From the NCBI GenBank assembly GCA_905371595.1, contig CAJPLU010000027.1, positions 1-8,872 on the forward strand: a DNA stretch of 8,872 nucleotides. The letters run 5' to 3'. The notes beneath the pieces were generated by a model, which did not search any database, was not told the origin of the DNA, and saw only the letters and a list, made by a program, of their open reading frames with translations. Source of the stretch: Candidatus Saccharimonadota bacterium. GTDB taxonomy: Bacteria; Patescibacteriota; Saccharimonadia; Saccharimonadales; Saccharimonadaceae. Numbering within the stretch: the stretch's first letter is position 1; every line of letters begins with the position of its first letter. The position numbers were made by a program, and so were the translations under genes. Shown piece by piece: positions 1-6,419 of the stretch.

Positions 1-1295
1 TCCTGATGGTCCTGGCGAGTAATCGGTTTGTTCGGCGGCACCACCACTACGTCAAGCGAATAAATTTGTTGAAACTCTTCAGCCTCAGTGAAAGCAGTAC
101 CGGTCATACCGCTAAGTTTTTTGTACAGTCGGAAGTAATTCTGAAAGGAAATCGTCGCTAGCGTCATGCTTTCCTGCAATACTGGTACGCCTTCTTTGGC
201 TTCAATCGCCTGGTGCAAGCCTTCGCTATAACGGTTACCTTGCTTGAGCCGACCAGTGTGCTCGTCAACGATTATCACCTCGCCGTCGTTTGTCACCACA
301 TAATCTTTGTCGCGATGAAACAGCGTTTGCGCCCGCAAAGCTTGATCCATATGGTAAACGCTGCGCACATACTCTGGTGTGTATAAGTTTTTTATACCCA
401 GCATTTTTTGGACTTTCTCAACGCCTTCGTCAGTAAGAGCCACCTGCTTGCGCTTCTCTTCCAAGGTATAATCCTCTGGCGTCAACTTCGCTGCAATCTT
501 GGCAAATTGATAGTAGCTATCAGGATTTTCAGCAGCCGGCGCGCTAATAATCAGCGGCGTCCGCGCCTCATCGATCAGAATCGAGTCCACCTCGTCGACA
601 ATCGCAAAATTCAAATCGCGCTGGCGCACCAGCTCGATATCGTTAACCATATTGTCGCGCAAATAATCAAAGCCGAATTCATTATTAGTACCATAGGTAA
701 TATCTGCCTGGTAAGCTTCTTTACGGGTGCACGGACGAAGCTTCTTCATGCGCGGATCAGTATGCGCCTCATTGTTATAATTTTCGTCGTATAAGAATGA
801 AGCCTCATTGATGATCACACCAGTCGATAAGCCTAACGCATTATAAATTTGCCCCATCCAGCCAGCATCACGCTGCGCTAGATAATCATTGACAGTTACA
901 ACATGTACACCTTTGCCTTCAAGCGCATTCAAGTAAGCTGCTAGCGTCGACATCAAAGTTTTACCCTCGCCAGTCTTCAGCTCGGCCACACTACCCTCAT
1001 GCAGCACCATTGAACCAATCAGCTGCACATCATAATGGCGCTCGCCGATTGTTCGATCGGCCATCTCGCGCACCACCGCAAAAGCGTCTGGCAAAATCGT
1101 ATCAAGCGTCACAGATTTCTTCTGCAAACGCTTGCGCAAAACATCGGTTTGGCCAGCCAATTCCTCGTCAGATAGTTTCTTGTATTTCGGGCCAAGCGCA
1201 TTAATTTCGTCGACTTTCTTTTGTAAACGCCGCAAAATCCGCTTCTGCGGGTCACCGAAAACCTTCGTCAGAACCTTCTGTTGTGTTATCGCCAT
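1..1295 (-). CDS. secA: Preprotein translocase subunit SecA, N-terminal 431 codons (runs off the left edge)
   Basis: SecA is the cytoplasmic ATPase that pushes unfolded preproteins through the SecYEG channel. The part in the window covers nucleotide-binding domain 1 and the start of the later domains. It begins MAITQQKVLTKVFGDP at an ATG at 1293-1295. Walker A (KTGEGKT) is at residues 107-113, the DEAD-type Walker B segment DEVDSILIDEARTP at 234-247, and the highly conserved GMTGTA at 396-401. The segment closes with VPPNKPITRQDHQ, matching the usual SecA continuation. About half of the expected protein lies beyond position 1. A GAGGG stretch 12 bases upstream of the ATG is the only Shine-Dalgarno candidate and is rather far away. 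hpf lies immediately upstream, an order also known in Firmicutes. The reading frame is intact in all visible codons and no oddity is seen. Identification is essentially certain; only the 3' half is unseen. Confidence 0.98.
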   Translation of the reverse strand, partial: MAITQQKVLTKVFGDPQKRILRRLQKKVDEINALGPKYKKLSDEELAGQTDVLRKRLQKKSVTLDTILPDAFAVVREMADRTIGERHYDVQLIGSMVLHEGSVAELKTGEGKTLMSTLAAYLNALEGKGVHVVTVNDYLAQRDAGWMGQIYNALGLSTGVIINEASFLYDENYNNEAHTDPRMKKLRPCTRKEAYQADITYGTNNEFGFDYLRDNMVNDIELVRQRDLNFAIVDEVDSILIDEARTPLIISAPAAENPDSYYQFAKIAAKLTPEDYTLEEKRKQVALTDEGVEKVQKMLGIKNLYTPEYVRSVYHMDQALRAQTLFHRDKDYVVTNDGEVIIVDEHTGRLKQGNRYSEGLHQAIEAKEGVPVLQESMTLATISFQNYFRLYKKLSGMTGTAFTEAEEFQQIYSLDVVVVPPNKPITRQDHQ

Positions 1296-1330
1296 AACGT
1301 CAAATTTCCCTCACTTTCAGGTATTTTCCA

Positions 1331-1367
1331 AAAACTCCCCTAATTATAACTGTTTTCGGGGAGTTTT
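1331..1367 (-). terminator. Inverted repeat after hpf, probable intrinsic terminator
   Basis: AAAACTCCCC (1331-1340) and GGGGAGTTTT (1358-1367) form a perfect 10-bp stem with a 17-base loop. Read on the minus strand, the second arm ends in GGGGAGTTTTTGG, so a short U run overlaps the stem. It lies 22 bases after the hpf stop and would end hpf transcripts. The U run is short and the loop is large, so termination may be only partial. A secA -10 box lies inside the loop. Confidence 0.5.
1343..1348 (-). promoter_or_regulatory. Candidate secA promoter -10 box (TATAAT) in the hairpin loop
   Basis: The minus strand reads a perfect TATAAT here. The best -35 match at 17-bp spacing is weak (TTCCAA, 3 of 6), and there is no TGn extension. 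Transcription would begin near 1336, giving a secA leader of about 40 bases. The start would fall within the distal hairpin arm, so secA mRNA made from this site could not fold the hairpin. Placement is by consensus only. Confidence 0.4.
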
Positions 1368-1389
1368 GGAAGAGGCTGCTACTAAATCG

Positions 1390-1767
1390 CTACTGCGTTT
1401 CGCGGTCAAAACCGCGTTTGAACCGCGCCAGTATATCGCGCCGGCCGACGTGAGCTAACAAATTTTGCTTGTACTTGCGAAGCTGCCCGGCTAGCTTGCG
1501 CTCGACTATATCAGTTGCCGCCATAACATTCATTGTCGAATCTTTAGCTTTGATAACCTGATCCGGCACGTTAATAATCACTTCGACTTCATATTTGTTG
1601 CCATTATCGCGATTGACTTCCTCGATCTTCACCGAAGCACTCATAGTTTTACGAGCATGCCGCGTCACTAAGCGATCTAATCTGCCGATTTTCTTGCTAA
1701 TATACTTTCTCGTCGGTTCATCCAAAACGTAGCCGCCTACGCCAGTTATATCAATATCTGCAATCAC
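1390..1767 (-). CDS. hpf: Ribosome hibernation promoting factor, short HPF/RaiA (S30AE) family
   Basis: This is a 125-residue protein of the S30AE family, which binds the small ribosomal subunit near the decoding site and holds ribosomes inactive in starvation. It opens with the beta strand IADIDITGVGGYVLDEPTRKYISKKI. A strand YEVEVIINVPDQVIKAKDS follows, and the diagnostic helix AATDIVERKLAGQLRKYK ends near residue 100. A basic tail of about 25 residues follows. The length fits the short form without the C-terminal dimerisation domain of long HPF, so it would act like YfiA/short HPF. The start is a GTG at 1765-1767, supported by AAAGGGG five bases upstream. An alternative ATG would remove the first conserved strand. 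It has its own extended -10 promoter and a hairpin after the stop. It lies between pyrD and secA, all on one strand. Confidence 0.93.
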   Translation of the reverse strand: MIADIDITGVGGYVLDEPTRKYISKKIGRLDRLVTRHARKTMSASVKIEEVNRDNGNKYEVEVIINVPDQVIKAKDSTMNVMAATDIVERKLAGQLRKYKQNLLAHVGRRDILARFKRGFDRETQ

Positions 1768-1802
1768 TTTGACCCCTTTCGTTAAACCGATAATGTATTT
1801 TA

Positions 1803-1811
1803 ATTATAGCA
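1803..1811 (-). promoter_or_regulatory. hpf promoter, extended -10 (TGCTATAAT)
   Basis: The minus strand reads TGC followed by a perfect TATAAT (1803-1808), an extended -10 element. No good -35 exists at 16-18 bp, as expected where TGn compensates. The start would be near 1796, leaving a leader of about 29 bases that contains the AAAGGGG ribosome site. The -10 lies just past the pyrD stop, so hpf can be transcribed apart from serS-pyrD. Confidence 0.6.
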
Positions 1812-1812
1812 T

Positions 1813-2940
1813 TTAGCCATGGTGAGCGCTACCAATCGCCTCAGTAATATTCTGAAAGCCATCGCGATCGAGCAACTTAACCAGGCCTTCGTTAATTTCG
1901 CCGACAACCTGCGGCCCCTCAAACATTAGCGCCGTCACCATAGCCACCAGTCTCGCACCAGCACAAATCTTCTCGTAAGCATCCTCGGCAGTAAACACGC
2001 CGCCGACACCGATAATCACAAAACGATCGCGGTATTTGGCATAAGTTTTGAAAATTAAGCCAGTAGTAAGCTCCCGCGCCGGCTGGCCGCTGAGATTTCC
2101 CCTAATCTCGTTATCTAGTAATTTTGAATTACGCAGCGCCGAGAGATCCTTGACTAGATTGCCAATCGTTAAACCGGCAATCTCATGCCGATCAATTACT
2201 ACTAGCAGCTTCATAAATTCCGGCCACTTTTTATCTGTCGGCATCTTAACGAAAATTGGCCGCGTTAAGCGCAAGTCATCTACCGCCGTCAATAATTTAT
2301 CCAGCCGTGCTGGGGTCGTAAACGGCTCGCCGCCATAAGTATTCGGACAGCTAATATTGATTTCGTACAACGGCGCGCAACCAGCTGCCTCTAGCTGGCG
2401 CAAACTTTGGCAATAGTCGGCAATCGCTTCGCTATCGCTAACATTTTCGGGATTATTGGTTTTAGCAACTGACACGCTCAACGGGAAATCGCGCCACAGC
2501 CGCCGCGGATACTGCTTAATCCGTTGTATATTGCGAGCGACTCCGTTATTTGCCAAGCCGACGTTAACTACAATCGATTTCTCGCTCGGTAAGCGGCGAA
2601 ACCACGGCCGCGGATTACCAGCGCAAACCTGCGCAGTAGTCGAACCGCCAATTTCGAAACCTAAGCCAATCCGCTTAGCCACCGGCGGCAGGTCGAAGTT
2701 CTTGTCCAGCCCAGCTGACATTCCTAGCGGATTTTTGAATTTTAGGCCTAAAATCTCCTGCTCGAGCCGCGAATTGCGATAATTCCACACCCGCAAAATA
2801 TTCTCGCCGCGCACTCGGTGCAGTGCTCGCGCCGCTTTGATCATACCCTCATGCGCTTTGTCTGGATGTTGTCGAAAAAGCAACGGTTTAGCAAGTTTCT
2901 GATAGCCGCTGCGCGAAACTTGGCGCACCACTCGCTTCAT
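1813..2940 (-). CDS. pyrD: Dihydroorotate dehydrogenase, class 2-like fold with a class 1-like catalytic Cys
   Basis: The enzyme oxidises dihydroorotate to orotate with FMN in pyrimidine synthesis. Class 2 members are membrane-bound and pass electrons to quinone through an N-terminal helical domain. That domain is visible here (about residues 13-45, with PLLFRQHPDKAH close to the family LLFRLDPExAH). The FMN-barrel motifs follow: NPLGMSAGLDKN (70-81), GNPRPWFRRLP (108-118) and NVGLANNG (126-133). The substrate loop is NISCPN (195-200); GNLSGQP and IIGVGGVFTAEDAYEKI come later. Class 2 enzymes normally have Ser at the catalytic position (E. coli Ser175), but here it is Cys198, as in class 1. 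The family TNTT motif is changed to TIGN. The gene overlaps the serS stop (TGATG), with GAGGA six bases upstream of the ATG. A GTG one codon earlier (2941-2943) is possible but too close to that site. DHODH identity is secure; electron acceptor is uncertain. Confidence 0.9.
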   Translation of the reverse strand: MKRVVRQVSRSGYQKLAKPLLFRQHPDKAHEGMIKAARALHRVRGENILRVWNYRNSRLEQEILGLKFKNPLGMSAGLDKNFDLPPVAKRIGLGFEIGGSTTAQVCAGNPRPWFRRLPSEKSIVVNVGLANNGVARNIQRIKQYPRRLWRDFPLSVSVAKTNNPENVSDSEAIADYCQSLRQLEAAGCAPLYEINISCPNTYGGEPFTTPARLDKLLTAVDDLRLTRPIFVKMPTDKKWPEFMKLLVVIDRHEIAGLTIGNLVKDLSALRNSKLLDNEIRGNLSGQPARELTTGLIFKTYAKYRDRFVIIGVGGVFTAEDAYEKICAGARLVAMVTALMFEGPQVVGEINEGLVKLLDRDGFQNITEAIGSAHHG

Positions 2941-4187
2941 CACAATTCCTCGCGATTACCTAGATACGGCCGCAGTACCTCTGGTACGCGCAGTTTACCG
3001 TCATCGGTCTGGTAATTCTCGATGATTGCTACTAGCGAGCGCGCCAAGCTCACCGCTGTACCGTTAAGCGTGTGCAGTACCTGCAGCGAGCCGTCGCTGC
3101 GGCGCACGCGAATATTGAGGTTACGCGCTTGAAAATCAGTACAGTTCGAGCAGCTAGTTAATTCACGATACTGATTATCAACTGGCGACCAGTATTCAAT
3201 ATCATATTTTTTGGCTGCTGGCGCACCAAGGTCGCCCGCCGCAATATTCACCACATGGTACGGCACGCCTAAGTTTTGCCAAATTTCTTCCTCGATCGAC
3301 AAGATCTTTTCGTGCATTTGAGCTGATTGTTCTGGCGTACAGAAAATATACATTTCCAGCTTATTGAACTGGTGCACGCGGAACAGTCCGCGGCTAAACT
3401 TACCAGCTGCACCCGCTTCCTTACGATAGCAAGGACTATAGCCAGCATAGAGCAGCGGCAGTTTTTTCTCATCGATGATTTCATCGGCATGAAAGCCAGT
3501 CAGTGGCGCTTCAGCCGTACCGATTAGCATCGTGTCTTCGCCATCTATAAAATACTCGTTACTTTCTTTGTGGCTTTTAGGAGCAAATCCCGAACCACGA
3601 GCTACCCGGCCCGACACCATATGCGGCACTGTCATCGGAGTAAATCCTTTAGAAATCAACAAATTCAGCGCATACTGATAAATCGCGTTCTCTAGCAGCA
3701 TCAAATCGCCCTTGATATAGTAGAATTTGGTGCCAGCTACCTTGGCGCCGCGCTCAAAGTCTAGCCAGCCGCGCTGCGTCGCAAACTCAAGGTGATCTCC
3801 TGCCGATTGGCGCTTGTCTCCCCACGCCTTAACTTCGACGCTATCTTCCTCGCCGCCCAGCGGTACGTCCTCGAGCGTTACATTCGGCACGGCGTCCATC
3901 TGCGCTTGGAAATCAGCGTCAACATCATGCAATTCGCTTTCTAATTCTGCTAGCTTTCCCTTCAGCGACCGGCCTTTTTCGACTAATTCTGGCGCTGGTT
4001 TACCGCCCTTCATCTGGCCAGCAATTTCGTTCCGCCGCGTTCGCAGTTCGTCGACCTGCTGCTGCAATTGCCGTCGCTGCTCATCAGTGTCTAGCAAACG
4101 AGCAATCGATACGTCATTGTAACCTTTATTTTTTGCCGATTCTTGCACGCGATCGGCGTTTTCTCGAATATAGCGAATATCTAGCAT
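2940..4187 (-). CDS. serS: Seryl-tRNA synthetase
   Basis: This class II aminoacyl-tRNA synthetase charges tRNA-Ser with serine in the cytoplasm. The 415-residue length is close to the family norm of about 420-430. The N-terminus MLDIRYIRENADRV is typical, and a long helical-hairpin arm that grips the tRNA runs from about residue 30 to 105. The serine-site TAE is at 224-226. Motif 2 is YSPCYRKEAGAAG...GLFRVHQFNKLEMY at 250-280, and motif 3 begins LNGTAVSLARSL at 374 and ends in ENYQ at 393. All catalytic motifs are intact. The N-terminus fixes the ATG at 4185-4187, yet no Shine-Dalgarno precedes it. A -10 box ends six bases before the ATG, which implies a leaderless message. The stop overlaps the pyrD start, so the two are probably cotranscribed and translationally coupled. 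Confidence 0.97.
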   Translation of the reverse strand: MLDIRYIRENADRVQESAKNKGYNDVSIARLLDTDEQRRQLQQQVDELRTRRNEIAGQMKGGKPAPELVEKGRSLKGKLAELESELHDVDADFQAQMDAVPNVTLEDVPLGGEEDSVEVKAWGDKRQSAGDHLEFATQRGWLDFERGAKVAGTKFYYIKGDLMLLENAIYQYALNLLISKGFTPMTVPHMVSGRVARGSGFAPKSHKESNEYFIDGEDTMLIGTAEAPLTGFHADEIIDEKKLPLLYAGYSPCYRKEAGAAGKFSRGLFRVHQFNKLEMYIFCTPEQSAQMHEKILSIEEEIWQNLGVPYHVVNIAAGDLGAPAAKKYDIEYWSPVDNQYRELTSCSNCTDFQARNLNIRVRRSDGSLQVLHTLNGTAVSLARSLVAIIENYQTDDGKLRVPEVLRPYLGNREEL

Positions 4188-4193
4188 AGCATT

Positions 4194-4223
4194 AGTATAT
4201 CATCTCGTAATACCGTACGCCAA
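4194..4223 (-). promoter_or_regulatory. serS promoter, predicted leaderless transcript
   Basis: On the minus strand TTGGCG (4218-4223, 4 of 6 to consensus) is followed after 18 bp by TATACT (4194-4199), with TGA just before it as an extended -10. Six bases separate the -10 from the serS ATG, so the predicted +1 is the A of ATG. The rest of the 78-base gap between serS and the permease stop shows no clear terminator. Confidence 0.55.
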
Positions 4224-4265
4224 CAAATCTATTAATCGTATCAAACCAACTTATTTCGCTGTAAA

Positions 4266-5204
4266 TTACTCTGTTCGCAGCGCTTCAATCGGATCGAGCT
4301 TGGCAGCCTTGCGGCTCGGCAACCAACCAGCGACGATCGCCACCAGCATCAGCGCCAACACTACAACGGCAGCGTTTATCGGCTGGAAAATCAGCAAACT
4401 ATATTTGCCCAGACCCAACGCATTAGAAATTGCCGGATTAGCCAGCGTACCAGCTCCCCAGGCACTCAGCACGCCAAGCATACCGCCCAAGAAACCGACC
4501 CATGCCGCCTCGTAACGGAATAGCCGGGCAATGTCGCGTTTCGACGCGCCCAGAGCCTTCATCAAACCAATCTGCTGCGTCCGCTCTAACACCGAGATAT
4601 ACATCGTATTAACAATACCGAACACGCTGACTACCAATGCCAAGATACCAAACCCCATGACAATGGTTTGCAATATATTCACAAAAGTAAAAATCATACT
4701 CTGCACGTCTTTCGAAGTCATCGACGGATAACCGGCATCTTTCAAGTTATCGCGAACCTCCTCGGGAGTTTTACCGCCAGTGGCAGTCGCATTAGCAAAA
4801 ATATATTTCTGATAAGAATCCGTTCCGGCGGTACTAAAATCAGTCAGCTCCTTAGCAGCACTCGAGTCAATGTACAAATTCGGCCGGTTAACCATCTGGT
4901 CTGGCGATTTCTTGATAACTGCCGCAATTTTAAACTGTTTATTTAGCGTTTTGCCGCTTAGCAACTCTTTCACGCCAGTTTCACCTTCCTCGGCATATAC
5001 CCGCTGAATTGTCGCACTATCTATCTGCTGCGGCTGCTGACTAACGGTAATCGTTAGCGTCGAACCAACCACCTCTGCCGCTGTTTTACCTAATTTTTCA
5101 GTGTAGCTCTCTGGTATGACCGCTTCGTCTGGCGCTAGTTTTGTCCCCGATTTGATCTCGCGACCAGCCGCAGTCTCTAACTGCAAGCTATTATCGCGCA
5201 TCAT
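4266..5204 (-). CDS. C-terminal fragment of the split ABC permease (312 codons)
   Basis: This open frame starts at ATG 5202-5204, two codons after the TAA, and keeps most of the extracytoplasmic domain plus all three C-terminal membrane helices. The first of these is around IVMGFGILALVVSVFGIVN, and the FtsX-like coupling helix follows. No Shine-Dalgarno precedes the ATG; translation would need reinitiation after the TAA or stop readthrough. Without the N-terminal helix it would enter the membrane with altered topology. Automatic annotation would probably report it as a separate FtsX-like permease protein. Confidence 0.5.
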   Translation of the reverse strand: MMRDNSLQLETAAGREIKSGTKLAPDEAVIPESYTEKLGKTAAEVVGSTLTITVSQQPQQIDSATIQRVYAEEGETGVKELLSGKTLNKQFKIAAVIKKSPDQMVNRPNLYIDSSAAKELTDFSTAGTDSYQKYIFANATATGGKTPEEVRDNLKDAGYPSMTSKDVQSMIFTFVNILQTIVMGFGILALVVSVFGIVNTMYISVLERTQQIGLMKALGASKRDIARLFRYEAAWVGFLGGMLGVLSAWGAGTLANPAISNALGLGKYSLLIFQPINAAVVVLALMLVAIVAGWLPSRKAAKLDPIEALRTE

Positions 5205-5207
5205 GAC

Positions 5208-5594
5208 TTAAGCGACGTATTTTTTGTCACCTTTTACACTAAAAGTCACGTATTTCGGCTGCAGCTGGTAGCCCGGCTCAACATTTTTGAGATCCTTGCG
5301 CTGGCGCAGCTTTTCGATATCGCTTTGGGTGAGCGTGTCGTAATCTTGGCCGTAGTATGATTTTGCATTCGGATTGTACTCGGTTAGCTCATTTCTGCTG
5401 CCAGTGGCTGCACCGGCAGCAACAACCCGCTTATCTTTGGCAATAATCAAGCCATTCGGATCAATATTACTGCTGATTATCCGATCAACGTACTGCCTAG
5501 CGCCCTCTCCAACCATCAAGCTAGCCATAATCGCAAAACCGCCCACCGCAATAGCTACGCTAGTCAAAATCGTTCGCATTTTAGCACGGCGCAA
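5208..5594 (-). CDS. N-terminal fragment of the split ABC permease (128 codons from TTG)
   Basis: This is the frame before the TAA. The first standard initiator available is TTG at 5592-5594, read as MRRAKMRTILTSVAIAVGGFA. It would give one membrane helix and about 100 residues of the extracytoplasmic domain. The TTG has no ribosome site, and starting there drops the conserved basic helix KTTDIIARAGRN, so it is unlikely to be the original start. The good ribosome site points instead to the ACG at 5631-5633. Confidence 0.4.
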   Translation of the reverse strand: MRRAKMRTILTSVAIAVGGFAIMASLMVGEGARQYVDRIISSNIDPNGLIIAKDKRVVAAGAATGSRNELTEYNPNAKSYYGQDYDTLTQSDIEKLRQRKDLKNVEPGYQLQPKYVTFSVKGDKKYVA

Positions 5595-6400
5595 ATTACG
5601 GCCGGCTCTAGCGATAATATCAGTTGTTTTCGTTGTTTTGTCTCCTTTGCTGGCTTGCCGGCCGATTTATTTTTGGCAGCAGTTTTGGTTAATGCTTTGC
5701 TTTGGTTTTTAGCGGCCAGTTTCCTAGCGACAGAGTCTGATTCAATTTTGCCGTCTTTGATATGAATCACCCGCTGGCATTTTTGCGCTAAATCTTCATC
5801 GTGGGTCACGATAATTAGCGTAGCGTTGTTTTCTTTACAATAATTAAATAACAAATCCTCGATTACCTTTGAGGTTGCCGAATCTAGGTTGCCCGTCGGC
5901 TCGTCAGCAAACAAAATCTGCGGACGACCGACAATCGCTCGCGCGATTGCCAAACGCTGCTTTTGCCCGCCTGAAAGGTCTTTGGCGCGCGACTTAATCT
6001 TATCGCCCAAGTCAACCGCTTCCAGCGCCTCAATAATCCGTTTCTTGCGGCCGATTCTTGCCACGCCCGCCGTCTCTAACGCCAAACTGACATTATCGTA
6101 ACAGCTCTCGCCGCCTTCGACGAAGAAACTCTGGAAGATAAAACCCATCTTCTGCGCCCGGAATTTGTCGGTGGCCCGCGGCTTCAGCCGCAAAATGTCT
6201 TCGCCGTCAATTAACACCCTGCCCTTTTGCGGCTTGTCTAACCCAGAAATCGCGTGCATCAGCGTTGATTTACCGCTGCCAGATTTACCCAGAATTGCCA
6301 CGCTCGAACCCTCTTCGATATTCAGACTGACTCTATCCAGCGCCGTAAAAGCATTTTTCTTTTTACCGTATATTTTAGTAATGTTTTTGACTTCAATCAT
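5564..6400 (-). CDS. MacB/LolD-type ABC transporter ATP-binding protein, apparently extended by stop loss
   Basis: This cytoplasmic ATPase powers the neighbouring MacB/FtsX-type permease. Every motif is intact: Walker A GKSGSGKST (38-46), Q-loop Gln90, signature LSGGQ (142-146), Walker B ILFADEP (162-168), D-loop NLDS (171-174) and switch His200. A Lys/Ala-rich tail follows from about residue 224. The frame stays open to residue 278, but the last 22 residues (RKQLILSL...KCERF) are encoded inside the permease gene in another frame. They look like out-of-frame read-through. If the CGA at 5630-5632 were TGA, the protein would end at residue 256 and overlap the permease start as ATGA. The start ATG lies 19 bases after the uppP stop, with AAAGAG before it as a modest ribosome site. 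The substrate is unknown; export of a lipid or peptide is typical for the family. Confidence 0.92.
   Translation of the reverse strand: MIEVKNITKIYGKKKNAFTALDRVSLNIEEGSSVAILGKSGSGKSTLMHAISGLDKPQKGRVLIDGEDILRLKPRATDKFRAQKMGFIFQSFFVEGGESCYDNVSLALETAGVARIGRKKRIIEALEAVDLGDKIKSRAKDLSGGQKQRLAIARAIVGRPQILFADEPTGNLDSATSKVIEDLLFNYCKENNATLIIVTHDEDLAQKCQRVIHIKDGKIESDSVARKLAAKNQSKALTKTAAKNKSAGKPAKETKQRKQLILSLEPAVICAVLKCERF
5641..5648 (-). promoter_or_regulatory. Strong Shine-Dalgarno (AAAGGAGA) facing an ACG codon
   Basis: The minus strand reads AAAGGAGA, the strongest ribosome site in the window. Seven bases later comes ACG (5631-5633), which opens the conserved permease N-terminus. No ATG, GTG or TTG occurs at a suitable distance. 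The site marks where the permease start was or still is, and argues against the downstream TTG. Confidence 0.7.
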
Positions 6401-6419
6401 TGCACTCTTTCTTTATTAT

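Larger units (their letters stand above)
4266..5633 (-). pseudogene. MacB/FtsX-type ABC permease, disrupted by start loss and an in-frame stop
   Basis: Read through, this is a 455-residue permease of the MacB/FtsX superfamily, partner of the ABC ATPase just upstream. The expected N-terminus reads KTTDIIARAGRNLRRAK before the first membrane helix (about residues 22-42). A large extracytoplasmic domain follows, then three C-terminal helices, the coupling segment ERTQQIGLMKALGASKRDI, and the usual ending PSRKAAKLDPIEALRTE. Two lesions are seen. The codon at the expected start (5631-5633) is ACG, with AAAGGAGA seven bases upstream. Codon 142 is TAA (5208-5210), followed in the same frame by the rest of the protein. 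Both are substitutions, not frameshifts, and the remaining sequence looks well conserved. It may be a young pseudogene, a split gene making two polypeptides, or a product of sequencing error. The family call is firm; loss of function is inferred. Confidence 0.75.

Noticed and set aside
408..794. Plus-strand open frames opposite secA, pyrD, serS and uppP
   Set aside because: They lie antisense to well-identified genes, show no family motifs and lack ribosome sites.
2941..2943. GTG as the pyrD start, one codon before the ATG
   Set aside because: Only three bases separate it from GAGGA, too close; the ATG has a six-base spacing. It would change the protein by one residue only.
5208..5210. Stop-codon recoding as explanation for the split permease
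   Set aside because: Known CPR recoding concerns UGA in Gracilibacteria and Absconditabacteria; this is TAA, and every other gene here shows no internal stop.
5592..5594. TTG as the start of the ABC permease
   Set aside because: It has no ribosome site and discards the conserved basic N-terminal helix; the strong Shine-Dalgarno points to 5631-5633.
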